Assembly: GCA_964364925.1 (NCBI GenBank)
Contig: CAYIOB010000032.1
Location: 1-8,188 of the forward strand
Source of the DNA: JAMCZC01 sp964364925
GTDB lineage: Bacteria > Patescibacteriota > Microgenomatia > Levybacterales > UBA12049
Reading direction: 5' to 3'
Length of the DNA stretch: 8,188 nucleotides
In this document: positions 1 to 6,428 of the stretch, in pieces
Layout: every line of letters begins with the position of its first letter
Position numbering within the stretch: position 1 is the stretch's first letter
Position numbers and translations under genes: made by a program
The notes under the pieces: generated by a model
What the model saw: only the letters and a program-made list of their open reading frames with translations
What the model was told of the DNA's origin: nothing
Database searches by the model: none

Positions 1-848
1 TAGGAAACCATCTCAACTTTATCAAATTGATGAACTCTTAAAATTCCTTTAGTATCTTTTCCATAACTGCCGGCTTCTCTCCTGAAAGCGCTTGAAAATG
101 CAACATATCTTTTTGGCAATTCTTTTTTGCTGAAAATCTCATTCATGTGCATTGGAACAATTGAGTGTTCTGCAGTTGCAACTAAATACATATCGTCCTT
201 TTCCAAATGATACATATCTTCTTCACCGCCGTTTTCCATATATCCTAAGCCCTGCATTGCTTCTTTTTTAATTAGAGTTTGGGGAATAACCGGAATAAAA
301 CCTTCCTTAATAAGAGTTTTCATTGCTAATTGAATTAATGCCAATTCCAGTAAAACACCGTCGTTTTTAAGATAACCAAATCTTGCGCCTGATACCTTAG
401 ATGCTCTTTTTACGTCAATGATGTCTAAATTTTCTCCTAGCTCCAGGTGATCTTTTGGAGTAAATATAAATTTCGGCGGCTCTTTATATTTTTTTATTAC
501 TTCATTTTCGTTTTCATCTTTTCCAACTTTTACATCCGGCTTTGGAAGATTTGGAATCTGGGATAGCATCGTACGTAGATTATCTTCGCATAGTTTAAGA
601 TCGATTCCTGCTTTTTGAAGCGTTTCTTTTATTTCTTTTCCTTTTAGAAGCTGTTCCGTAGTTGGCTTACCTTTTATTGCTCCCGAAAGAGCGTTTTTTT
701 TCTCTTGAAGTTTCTGCACTTTAGAAGCAAAATCCCGACACTGTTCATCTTTTTTTAGAATCTCATCAATGTCAATACTTATGCCTTTGTTTTTTGCTCC
801 ATCTTTTACTAATTTTGGATTTTCCCTGATAAATTTTATATCAAGCAT
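1..848 (-). CDS. serS: Seryl-tRNA synthetase, N-terminal 282 residues (C-terminus beyond window)
   Basis: Charges tRNA-Ser with serine in the cytoplasm (class II aminoacyl-tRNA synthetase). The frame is open from ATG at 848 to the window edge, so about two thirds of a protein usually near 420 residues is visible. The N-terminus MLDIKFIRENP is typical of the family. Residues about 25-100 are Lys/Glu-rich and match the antiparallel coiled-coil arm that grips the long variable arm of tRNA-Ser. The catalytic core begins near residue 130: TAEHS at 225-229 corresponds to the serine-binding loop, and class II motif 2 spans about 254-279 (FRREAG, then GILRVHQFDKVEM). Motif 3 lies beyond the window. 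The gene follows the pyrophosphatase gene by 37 bp and is probably cotranscribed with it and lysK. The Shine-Dalgarno sequence is weak (AGAGAT-like). The family call is secure. Confidence 0.95.
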   Translation of the reverse strand, partial: MLDIKFIRENPKLVKDGAKNKGISIDIDEILKKDEQCRDFASKVQKLQEKKNALSGAIKGKPTTEQLLKGKEIKETLQKAGIDLKLCEDNLRTMLSQIPNLPKPDVKVGKDENENEVIKKYKEPPKFIFTPKDHLELGENLDIIDVKRASKVSGARFGYLKNDGVLLELALIQLAMKTLIKEGFIPVIPQTLIKKEAMQGLGYMENGGEEDMYHLEKDDMYLVATAEHSIVPMHMNEIFSKKELPKRYVAFSSAFRREAGSYGKDTKGILRVHQFDKVEMVS

Positions 849-885
849 ATCTACTAAGAATTATATCTCTTTTTATTTGCTTTTA

Positions 886-1425
886 CTATAAGAATTCTTT
901 AAGCTTATCAAACGCTTTTCTTCTATGAGATAACGTATTTTTCTTTTTTGTTCCCATTTCTGCAAAAGTTTGAGTTTCGCCGGAAGGAATAATAATCGGG
1001 TCAAAACCCCAACCCTCTGTTCCTTTTTCTTTAAGAGCTATTGTTCCCTTAACTTCGCCTATAAAAGTATGAACTTTTTTTCCGTCATGATAACTGACCG
1101 CGCTTCTTACGATAACATTTCTGTTTTTTTCATTTTTTAAAAGAGCAATAATTTTTTTATTTCCGAGAATCTCGTGAACGTATTTTACAAAAGGTCCGGG
1201 AAAATTATTCCATGCTTCTATAAAAACTCCCACATCATCAGTTATTACCGGTCTTTTAAGTATTCTGTATGCTTCTTCGGTTTTCTTCCTAGAGACATAT
1301 TCCAAATCCATGCTTTGAACTTCATCGATATCAATATCTGCAATTTCTAACGGAATTTTTAATATATCTTCAAGTTCTTGTACTTTACCCTTGTTTCCGG
1401 TTGCGACAAGAAGTTTGTTTTTCAT
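886..1425 (-). CDS. rdgB: Non-canonical purine NTP pyrophosphatase (HAM1/RdgB/ITPase family), archaeal-like
   Basis: Hydrolyses ITP, dITP and XTP to monophosphates plus pyrophosphate, keeping deaminated purines out of nucleic acids. The 179-residue protein has the N-terminal signature ATGNKGKVQE (residues 8-17), the acidic active-site segment ITDDVG (61-66), GWGFDP (138-143) and the C-terminal SHRRKAF (166-172). FPGPFVKYV (75-83) and the GNKKIIALL region resemble archaeal and eukaryotic HAM1 proteins more than the E. coli RdgB form. One oddity is DVG where most members have DSG. I chose the ATG at 1425 because the family starts at MKNKLLVATG. A longer reading would need a TTG at 1446 inside lysK and would add seven residues. 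With the ATG start, the lysK stop and this start are one base apart, which suggests translational coupling. Confidence 0.93.
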   Translation of the reverse strand: MKNKLLVATGNKGKVQELEDILKIPLEIADIDIDEVQSMDLEYVSRKKTEEAYRILKRPVITDDVGVFIEAWNNFPGPFVKYVHEILGNKKIIALLKNEKNRNVIVRSAVSYHDGKKVHTFIGEVKGTIALKEKGTEGWGFDPIIIPSGETQTFAEMGTKKKNTLSHRRKAFDKLKEFL

Positions 1426-1426
1426 A

Positions 1427-2998
1427 CTATTTTGAGGCTTCTTCAAATCTTTTCTTCACAAAATCTTTATCAAGCGAGAGAATTAGCCACGCGGCTTTTG
1501 GACCATGATCTTTTCCAAGAAGTGATAGATAAATCGCTGCAAAAGTTTCCTTACCGCTTAGGCCCAATTCTTTTCCTATGTCGTAAATTCTGGTTTGGAA
1601 ATCATCGCCGGTCCATTTTTTATCAAGCTCTTTTGCAATTTTTGACAATAACTCCTTTTGAGTTTTTGATAAAGATTTTACAGCTTCAGGCAACTCTTTT
1701 TGAACAGCAAATTTTTCGCTTTCCGGCGCATATTTCTCTACCCAAGCTCTCGCATATCTTGTCCATTCTTCAAGATTTTCTTTTTTTATTTCCTCTTCCA
1801 TGTTGGGCATTTGCACCCACTGACAAAGAACGGAAAACCTAACAGTTGGCGGCTTAATAACTTTTGACATTTGCGAGAGTTCAAAAATTCTCGCTAAGTC
1901 ATCGTTTGTCTTATTTCCTCCAGCCCGCCCCGCTTCGCTTGGCGAGGCCGGGGAGGCGGATCGAGAAAAATACGCATCTGCCGATTTTTGATATTCGTCG
2001 AAAAGATTAGGTATTGTACCGCCGCTTGGATCAAAATTAATTGTCTGATTTAGCCTTGTTTTTACCATTAGAAACCGCAAAAGCTCAGGCGGCAATATAT
2101 CAAGCATTTCGGCGGCCGATGAACCTAATCCTTTTGAAGAAGACATTTTTTTTCCACCAATGAGAAAAAATTCGTAACCTAAAGGATAAGGAGTAGGATA
2201 ATTTATAATTCTTTTGCATATTTCATCTGCCAAATCATGGGATCCGCCTTTGCTCATATGGTCTTTTCCTGCTCCTTCAACAGTTATTCCGACAACTTTC
2301 CATTTTACTGCCCATTCTACTTTCCAGGGAAGCTTTCCGACAATTCCATTTTTATCGCTAAATGGCGATATATCTCCCTCAAAACCACAACCCTTTGTCC
2401 AGTTAACTTTATCTATTCCGCAAACTATGTGTACTTTTTCTCCGTCCCAAGACGTTGCCGATGTGGTTGATACCTTTCCGCAGTTGGGGCAATAGGGTTG
2501 AAACGGATACCAATTCTTAGGCAATTCCCTTTTGTACAATTCCTCATAAATTTTTCTTATTTTATCTGCTTTATCCAAAACTTCTTTGATAGAATCATTC
2601 ATCTTACCGTTTAGATAAAGATCTGTCGACAATAAAATCTCAGGAGTGCAGCCAATTTTTGTAAATACATCAATAAAATCTTTTGCGTAATATTCTGCAT
2701 AATTTGCAAACCCTTTATTTGGAGATGGAACCTTAAAAAGCGGCATACCTAAATATTTTCCATATTCTTTTGGAAGATAAACAGGCAAACCGTCCATTGG
2801 ATCATGATTATCGAAAATGTAAGTATATTTTGCTTTAACACCGGCGTCTTTTAAAGACTTATATGCCAAATCGTGAATTACCACTCCGCGCAAAGCCCCA
2901 ACATGAATTTTACCGCTTGGCGTTTTCATGTCATCAACCCATTCAAGCGGTAATTTTCTTTTTTTTAATTCTAACGCTACTTCATCGGCCCAAAACAT
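1427..2998 (-). CDS. lysK: Lysyl-tRNA synthetase, class I
   Basis: Attaches lysine to tRNA-Lys using the class I Rossmann fold typical of archaea, spirochaetes and some other bacteria, unrelated to the common class II LysRS. It has 523 residues. Visible motifs are FWADEVA near the start, TPSGKIHVGALRG (26-38, the HIGH-type motif), KKMSSSKG (283-290, the KMSKS motif) and a probable zinc site with Cys 170, 173, 193 and 204. GAGKDHMSKGGSHD (242-255) matches the conserved GKDH segment of the class. The C-terminal part (about 370-523) is helical and should bind the anticodon. Residues 345-361 (Ser/Ala/Pro/Gly-rich) are encoded by a GC-rich palindromic repeat unlike the rest of the gene. A TATAAT promoter lies just upstream. 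The ATG at 2998 fits the family start; AGGTAG about 13 bases upstream is only a weak ribosome site. Confidence 0.96.
   Translation of the reverse strand: MFWADEVALELKKRKLPLEWVDDMKTPSGKIHVGALRGVVIHDLAYKSLKDAGVKAKYTYIFDNHDPMDGLPVYLPKEYGKYLGMPLFKVPSPNKGFANYAEYYAKDFIDVFTKIGCTPEILLSTDLYLNGKMNDSIKEVLDKADKIRKIYEELYKRELPKNWYPFQPYCPNCGKVSTTSATSWDGEKVHIVCGIDKVNWTKGCGFEGDISPFSDKNGIVGKLPWKVEWAVKWKVVGITVEGAGKDHMSKGGSHDLADEICKRIINYPTPYPLGYEFFLIGGKKMSSSKGLGSSAAEMLDILPPELLRFLMVKTRLNQTINFDPSGGTIPNLFDEYQKSADAYFSRSASPASPSEAGRAGGNKTNDDLARIFELSQMSKVIKPPTVRFSVLCQWVQMPNMEEEIKKENLEEWTRYARAWVEKYAPESEKFAVQKELPEAVKSLSKTQKELLSKIAKELDKKWTGDDFQTRIYDIGKELGLSGKETFAAIYLSLLGKDHGPKAAWLILSLDKDFVKKRFEEASK
1916..1966 (-). repeat. 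GC-rich palindromic repeat inside lysK, read in frame
   Basis: About 50 bases of very high G+C sit in a gene that is otherwise strongly AT-rich. The segment folds on itself: CCGCC at 1925-1929 can pair with GGCGG at 1955-1959, and TCGC at 1935-1938 with GCGA at 1942-1945. Read on the minus strand it gives Ser-Arg-Ser-Ala-Ser-Pro-type residues 345-361 of LysK without breaking the frame. It lies between the catalytic core (ending near DEYQKSADAYF) and the C-terminal helices, where a flexible linker would be tolerated. It looks like a small dispersed palindromic element that landed in a permissive site; the element class is my inference. Confidence 0.7.
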
Positions 2999-3026
2999 AC
3001 AATGATATTCTACCTAATAAAGACAA

Positions 3027-3055
3027 ATTATAAAAGTACTTCAAATCTTTTTGAA
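3027..3055 (-). promoter_or_regulatory. Probable sigma70-type promoter for lysK
   Basis: On the minus strand TTCAAA (3055-3050, 4 of 6 to consensus) is followed by a 17-base spacer and a perfect TATAAT (3032-3027). Transcription would start near 3020, giving a leader of about 21 bases before the lysK ATG. It lies in the 62 bp gap after the small hypothetical gene. In AT-rich DNA a TATAAT alone is weak evidence; the correct spacing and position raise it. Confidence 0.5.
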
Positions 3056-3060
3056 TATGC

Positions 3061-3267
3061 TTATGTTCTTCCGGCTACCCTTGCACTTTCTCGTCCAATC
3101 GGTCTAACAGCCTCTGACGGATCAAAAAAACGTCCGCCATGGCTATCTCCTGACATTTGAGATGGTCTCAAACCTCTTGTTTGTTGCCTAGAAGATCCAG
3201 AATTAAGTCTTTGCTCTTCTGCCTCAAACAGGACTTGAAATCTTTGTCTATCAACTTCATTTATCAT
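3061..3267 (-). CDS. Small Arg-rich, Lys-free hypothetical protein (68 aa)
   Basis: I do not recognise this protein. From the ATG at 3267 it has 68 residues, 11 of them Arg and none Lys, with many Gln, Ser and Gly. No membrane segment, signal peptide or cysteine is visible. Residues 1-21 could form an amphipathic helix (INEVDRQRFQVLFEAEEQRL); the rest looks disordered, with GGRFFDPSEAVRPIGRE near the end. I chose this ATG because AAGGAGGTG, a near-perfect match to the 16S anti-Shine-Dalgarno, lies 7 bases upstream. A TTG at 3297 would place that site inside the reading frame. The gene follows the 206-residue hypothetical by 83 bp, and the two share leader style and composition, so they probably form one unit. 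The ribosome site makes a real gene likely, but the function is unknown. Confidence 0.7.
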   Translation of the reverse strand: MINEVDRQRFQVLFEAEEQRLNSGSSRQQTRGLRPSQMSGDSHGGRFFDPSEAVRPIGRESARVAGRT

Positions 3268-3314
3268 AAATTTAACACCTCCTTTTCTATTTACCAAAAT
3301 TTTCCCATTCTTTA

Positions 3315-3344
3315 CTTCAACACGTCACGTAACAAATGCTGAAG
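3315..3344 (-). repeat. Imperfect inverted repeat between the two hypothetical genes
   Basis: CTTCA (3315-3319) pairs with TGAAG (3340-3344), and after one mismatch CA pairs with TG. The loop contains a direct repeat, CACGT CACGT. It is not followed by a T-tract on the minus strand, so it is not an intrinsic terminator. It could be an mRNA stability or processing hairpin, or chance. Confidence 0.25.
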
Positions 3345-3350
3345 AACAAA

Positions 3351-3971
3351 CTATCCCCTTCTTTTCGCTCCTTTCCCTATTCTCGGTGGAATAAAGCCAT
3401 CTTCCCTTAACGCATCTCGACCCCTCTCATCTTCGGTTACTTTACAAAGAACCCTAAGTACAAAATCTTCTCCTTCTCTAGAAAAGTATGCTTTTACTCT
3501 CCTCTCAGGGTTAGGCTCTCCGCTTTGCACACCAAAAGCAGGTTGTCGCGAACTATCAGCATGCCTAATAGTCTCTGTCTGGGAAATAGCACCTGTTCTT
3601 TTAAACTCCCTTGCTTTATTAAAAAATAATCTCCTAGCTCTTGCTTCATCACCATTTAGGCCGGCAGCAAGTCTTGCTGCTATTGGATTTCTTCCAATTG
3701 CGTCTACAACTCTTAACGCAGGCTCTTCTGTTCTTACAGCTATAGCTTCCGTCCTCTGAGCGGCTTGATGGACGCTTTGTCTACGCGCCTCTTCTCTGTC
3801 TATTACGCTAGCATTACCTGTTGCGTCAAAGACAACAATATCTCCTCTTTTTACCCTCCTTTTAAGCTCTCTACCTAACTCATAATATCTTGGATCAGAT
3901 GAGCTCTTTACAGCCAAGATAACGGAATTATCTATTGCTCCCATCTGTCTTGCCATTCTTGCTTCTCCCAT
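3351..3971 (-). CDS. Arg-rich hypothetical protein (206 aa)
   Basis: I do not recognise a family. The 206-residue protein has about 32 Arg and only 9 Lys, the reverse of neighbouring proteins, with many AGA/AGG codons. It has no signal peptide or membrane segment, so it is probably cytoplasmic. Three parts can be seen: residues 13-55, with probable beta strands around NSVILAVKSS and GDIVVFDATGNASVID; a charged Ala/Arg-rich helical stretch, about 58-126; and a C-terminal part with YFSREGEDFVLRVLCKVTEDE ending in the basic tail RIGKGAKRRG. The basic helices and tail suggest a nucleic-acid or ribosome contact, but this is inference only. The ATG at 3971 is supported by AAAGGAGGTGG upstream with good spacing. 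No clear promoter lies after the upstream terminator, so expression may depend on read-through from the promoter at 4204-4232. Confidence 0.85.
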   Translation of the reverse strand: MGEARMARQMGAIDNSVILAVKSSSDPRYYELGRELKRRVKRGDIVVFDATGNASVIDREEARRQSVHQAAQRTEAIAVRTEEPALRVVDAIGRNPIAARLAAGLNGDEARARRLFFNKAREFKRTGAISQTETIRHADSSRQPAFGVQSGEPNPERRVKAYFSREGEDFVLRVLCKVTEDERGRDALREDGFIPPRIGKGAKRRG

Positions 3972-4019
3972 AATTTACCACCTCCTTTCCCCCGCCTTAT
4001 CTTGCCATTCACCTTTTCA

Positions 4020-4034
4020 TCCGCCTGAGGCGGA
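4020..4034. repeat. GC-rich palindrome TCCGCC-TGA-GGCGGA
   Basis: This is a perfect 6 bp inverted repeat with a 3-base loop, GC-rich in an AT-rich spacer. A second small palindrome (CGAT TT ATCG, 4048-4057), flanked by GC-rich sequence including GGCGG, follows 13 bases away. Both lie in the leader of the 206-residue hypothetical gene. Short palindromes of this kind are often dispersed in Patescibacteria genomes; that they are copies of such a family here is inference. Confidence 0.55.
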
Positions 4035-4070
4035 ATAGTTCATGGCGCGATTTATCGGCGGACAAGCACT

Positions 4071-4094
4071 AAAAAACCCCTCCTTGGAGGGGTT
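4071..4094 (-). terminator. Strong intrinsic terminator
   Basis: On the minus strand AACCCCTC (4094-4087) and GAGGGGTT (4082-4075) form an 8 bp GC-rich stem with a CAAG loop, followed at once by T residues (4076-4071). It would end transcripts coming from the CoA synthase gene and from the promoter at 4204-4232. On the plus strand the stem is followed by GTCTTTTT, so it could work both ways, though no plus-strand gene is present. Its 5' arm can also pair with GAGGGG at 4134-4139 upstream, which leaves room for an attenuation switch. Confidence 0.85.
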
Positions 4095-4196
4095 GTCTTT
4101 TTCTAAAAAAGCGTTAATTACGCCAAGACAAATCCCCTCGAAGAGAGGTTCTTCTTGGCCTTTTTAGAAAAATCGTTAAATTTTATTTTCATAACT
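4071..4196 (-). ncRNA. Candidate structured small RNA or attenuated leader (about 125 nt)
   Basis: The predicted start is near 4196, set by the promoter at 4204-4232, and the end is the terminator at 4071-4094. Between them the minus-strand RNA has an outer 12 bp helix (TTTTTCTAAAAA at 4172-4161 with TTTTTAGAAAAA at 4109-4098) enclosing two hairpins. One is GCCAAGA/TCTTGGC (4159-4153 with 4128-4122), capped by CCTCTC-TTC-GAGGGG (4148-4143 and 4139-4134 around the loop). The other is GCGT/ACGC (4123-4120 with 4114-4111), which shares two bases with the first, so the folds partly compete. No good start codon with a ribosome site is present. I do not match it to a known RNA family. It could instead be the leader of the 206-residue gene, or simply stacked terminators. 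Confidence 0.5.
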
Positions 4197-4203
4197 AAAA
4201 ATA

Positions 4204-4232
4204 ATTATCTCATGAACAATATATTTTGTCAA
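4204..4232 (-). promoter_or_regulatory. Near-consensus sigma70-type promoter
   Basis: A perfect TTGACA (4232-4227) is followed by a 17-base spacer and GATAAT (4209-4204, 5 of 6). Its -35 box begins only 3 bases after the stop codon of the CoA synthase gene. Transcription would start near 4196 and run into the structured element and terminator. This is one of the two best promoters in the window, yet the first reading frame with a ribosome site lies over 220 bases downstream. Confidence 0.65.
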
Positions 4233-4235
4233 AGA

Positions 4236-5222
4236 TTAATTCTCCGGAATAAACCTTTCTGCTAATCGATAAGCTTTTTCTTTATTTTCTTCAGTGACGT
4301 CAACACGAACCAATCCCTCTCCGGGTTGGCCGTAAAAAATAGAAAATCCAAGCGGGGTGATAAGTAAAACAGGCAAAACCGCTAAGTCTTCTTCGCCTTC
4401 AACCAGAATTATTTTCTCCTCTTTTGTTTTAAAAACATTTTGTATTGAAGTAAAAAGCTCCGGCGTAATTATTCCACGAGGATTTTCTACTTTTAGAAAA
4501 CCTTGATTGCCAAAGCCTAATTCTGAAAGCTGATGAAATCTTACTTGGCGATGAACAAAAAAATCAACGATTGACAGAAATTGTCCGACATTATTTTGAT
4601 TAAATCTTTGAGTTGTAATATCTCCAATTGTTACAATTTTTTGCCCATCTAAACCTTTTGGAACATCGTTTAAAACTTCCCCAAATGGCTTATGAAGTTC
4701 TGTTCTTAGATCCTTAGGAAGAACTAATTTGCCCGTCAACCATTCAGGTTTTACATAAAGCCTGCCGTCTCTGTTTATTTCGCCGTTTCTAATTCTGGTT
4801 GAAGAAATCTCTTTTCCGTCCTGAGCTAATAGCATGGGTAAAATTACTACTTCCAGCCCGGGTACGTCGTTTTCTTTTCTTTTTGCATTAATATCCAATG
4901 CCGAACGTTGGGTTTGTGGCGTTACCGCAATTGCCCGATATTGAATTGAAGTTTCCAAATATGGCTCGTAAGCACTATTGATAGACACTATCTCTACTCT
5001 TGTTTTTACACCGATTGAATCTAAAAAATGTTCAACAGCTTGCTTCCTTACTTCGAAATCCTCTATTTGTGAGCTATTTTTGAAAGATTGAGTATATAAA
5101 TTACTTGTTATTCCTAGAAGAACTCTGTCCGAAATGTCAAAAACCTTTTTAAGAAAAGCTTTATGCCCTGCGTGCAGTAAATCAAACGTTCCCCCGCAAA
5201 CAGCCAGCTTATACTTAGTCAT
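4236..5222 (-). CDS. Bifunctional phosphopantetheine adenylyltransferase / GTP-dependent dephospho-CoA kinase
   Basis: This is predicted to carry out the last two steps of CoA synthesis: 4'-phosphopantetheine plus ATP to dephospho-CoA, then 3'-phosphorylation to CoA. Residues 1 to about 160 match the archaeal/eukaryotic adenylyltransferase (COG1019 type, not bacterial CoaD), with GGTFDLLHAGH (10-20, the HxGH motif) and EISSTRIRNGE (138-148). Residues about 165-328 match DUF359, the archaeal GTP-dependent dephospho-CoA kinase: LPKDLRTELHKPFG (168-181), GDITT (200-204), Asp 220, NPRGIIT (247-253), GEEDLAVLPVLL (276-287) and YGQPGEG (297-303). The 328 residues hold both domains without obvious loss. 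The gene starts 9 bp after kbl, with no clear Shine-Dalgarno sequence, so it is probably translationally coupled. CoA is the cosubstrate of Kbl upstream. Domain calls are firm; joint activity is inferred. Confidence 0.9.
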   Translation of the reverse strand: MTKYKLAVCGGTFDLLHAGHKAFLKKVFDISDRVLLGITSNLYTQSFKNSSQIEDFEVRKQAVEHFLDSIGVKTRVEIVSINSAYEPYLETSIQYRAIAVTPQTQRSALDINAKRKENDVPGLEVVILPMLLAQDGKEISSTRIRNGEINRDGRLYVKPEWLTGKLVLPKDLRTELHKPFGEVLNDVPKGLDGQKIVTIGDITTQRFNQNNVGQFLSIVDFFVHRQVRFHQLSELGFGNQGFLKVENPRGIITPELFTSIQNVFKTKEEKIILVEGEEDLAVLPVLLITPLGFSIFYGQPGEGLVRVDVTEENKEKAYRLAERFIPEN

Positions 5223-5231
5223 AAGAGGATT

Positions 5232-6428
5232 CTATAGAACTTTTAGCTCTTTTGCCACTTTTTCAAATGCGGCAATGCCAAAATCTAAATCTTTTCTGGA
5301 ATGCGCTGCAGAAGGAATAACCCGGATGCGGGCTTTGTCTTTAGCAACCATCGGAAAAACAATCGGCGTTGCAAAAACGTCTTCTTCAAAAAGCTTTGCG
5401 CTAAATTCTCTGGCAATATCTTCGTTTGGCAGCATAATCGGAGTAATCGGAGTTTCCGAATGTCCCGTGTCAAAACCAAGTTTCTTGAATTCTTCTTTAA
5501 GATATTTTGCATTATCCCAAAGTTTTTGCACAAGCTCATCCGATTCTTCAAGAATTTTTACTCCTTCAAGAAGAGCTGCGGTATCGGGAATTGTTAAAGC
5601 ATTTGAAAATAAAAATTGCCTGGCTTTTTGTTTGTAAAAATCTATAAGAATTTTTTTGCCCGTAATAAATCCTCCCATTACAGAAAATGCTTTAGACAAA
5701 GTTCCAACTTCTATATCAACTTGTCCATGAAGACCAAAATGGTCAACAATTCCCCTTCCGCCTTTTCCCAAAACTCCTTCTCCATGCGCATCATCAATCA
5801 TTGTTAATACGTTATATTTTTTTGCCAATCTTACAATTTCGGGAAGCGGAGCTAAATCTCCATCCATAGAAAAAACTCCATCGGTTATTATTAATATTAA
5901 AGGGGTTTGCCCGTCGCTTTTAGGAGTTTCTGAAAGTTTTGATGCTTCTTTTAATTTTTCCTCCAAATCCATCATATCCCTATGCTTATAAATAAATTTA
6001 TTTTTTACTTGGGAGAGCCTTACGGCATCAATTATTGAAGCGTGATTCAATTCATCGGAAATAACAATATCTTCTTTACCTATAATAGTTTGAATTGCAG
6101 CGCAATTTGCCATATATCCGCCTTGCAGTACAATTGCCGATTCTGCGCCTTTAAAGCGCGCTAGGGCCTCTTCAAGCCGAAGATGAAGCACGTGTGTCCC
6201 CGCAAGAGTACGATAGCCTGTGCCAATGCCATATTTATCAACTGCTTCTTTAACAGCCTTTATGACCCGGGGCGAAACTGCAAGACCCAAATAATGACTG
6301 GAGCAAAAATTAAGCTTTTTAACTCCATTAATTGTAAGATACGCTCCTTGCCCCGATTCGATAACTCTGGGGAGTTTGCCCACCCTCGTTACCTCTTCGA
6401 GCTGTTTATAAAAATCACTGATAATCAT
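5232..6428 (-). CDS. kbl: Glycine C-acetyltransferase (2-amino-3-ketobutyrate CoA ligase)
   Basis: A PLP enzyme that cleaves 2-amino-3-ketobutyrate with CoA to glycine and acetyl-CoA, the second step of threonine breakdown. From the ATG at 6428 it has 398 residues, the same length as E. coli Kbl. Visible features are NFCSSHYLGLA (40-50), SDELNHASIIDAVRL (124-138, with the His that stacks on PLP), TDGVFSMDGDLAPL (182-195), DDAHGEG (212-218, with the PLP-binding Asp) and GTLSKAF (242-248) with the Schiff-base Lys 246. The ATG overlaps the tdh stop as ATGA, which decides the start over a GTG at 6452 inside tdh. The close relative BioF (8-amino-7-oxononanoate synthase) is possible by fold, but the tdh neighbour and the TDGVFSMDG segment favour Kbl. 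A short insertion after LKEASK (160-165) lengthens a loop relative to E. coli. Confidence 0.95.
   Translation of the reverse strand: MIISDFYKQLEEVTRVGKLPRVIESGQGAYLTINGVKKLNFCSSHYLGLAVSPRVIKAVKEAVDKYGIGTGYRTLAGTHVLHLRLEEALARFKGAESAIVLQGGYMANCAAIQTIIGKEDIVISDELNHASIIDAVRLSQVKNKFIYKHRDMMDLEEKLKEASKLSETPKSDGQTPLILIITDGVFSMDGDLAPLPEIVRLAKKYNVLTMIDDAHGEGVLGKGGRGIVDHFGLHGQVDIEVGTLSKAFSVMGGFITGKKILIDFYKQKARQFLFSNALTIPDTAALLEGVKILEESDELVQKLWDNAKYLKEEFKKLGFDTGHSETPITPIMLPNEDIAREFSAKLFEEDVFATPIVFPMVAKDKARIRVIPSAAHSRKDLDFGIAAFEKVAKELKVL

Noticed and set aside
1426..1446. Longer TTG start for the NTP pyrophosphatase
   Set aside because: It would extend into lysK and add residues before the conserved N-terminus; the ATG at 1425 matches the family.
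1378..1842. Plus-strand 154-codon open frame
   Set aside because: It lies opposite lysK and rdgB, both with intact family motifs; its translation shows no recognisable domain and it has no ribosome site.
3268..3297. TTG start for the 68-residue protein
   Set aside because: The strong Shine-Dalgarno sequence would then be inside the gene; it points to the ATG at 3267.
4017..4043. Eight-codon minus-strand ATG frame
   Set aside because: Made mostly of the palindromic repeat, with no ribosome site; too short to support.
4071..4196. 6S RNA, T-box or a named riboswitch
   Set aside because: The structure is branched rather than a long rod, and I see no conserved T-box or aptamer sequence; left as an unnamed candidate.
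5232..6428. 8-amino-7-oxononanoate synthase (BioF)
   Set aside because: Same fold, but overlap with tdh, the 398-residue length and TDGVFSMDG favour Kbl; no other biotin gene is present.
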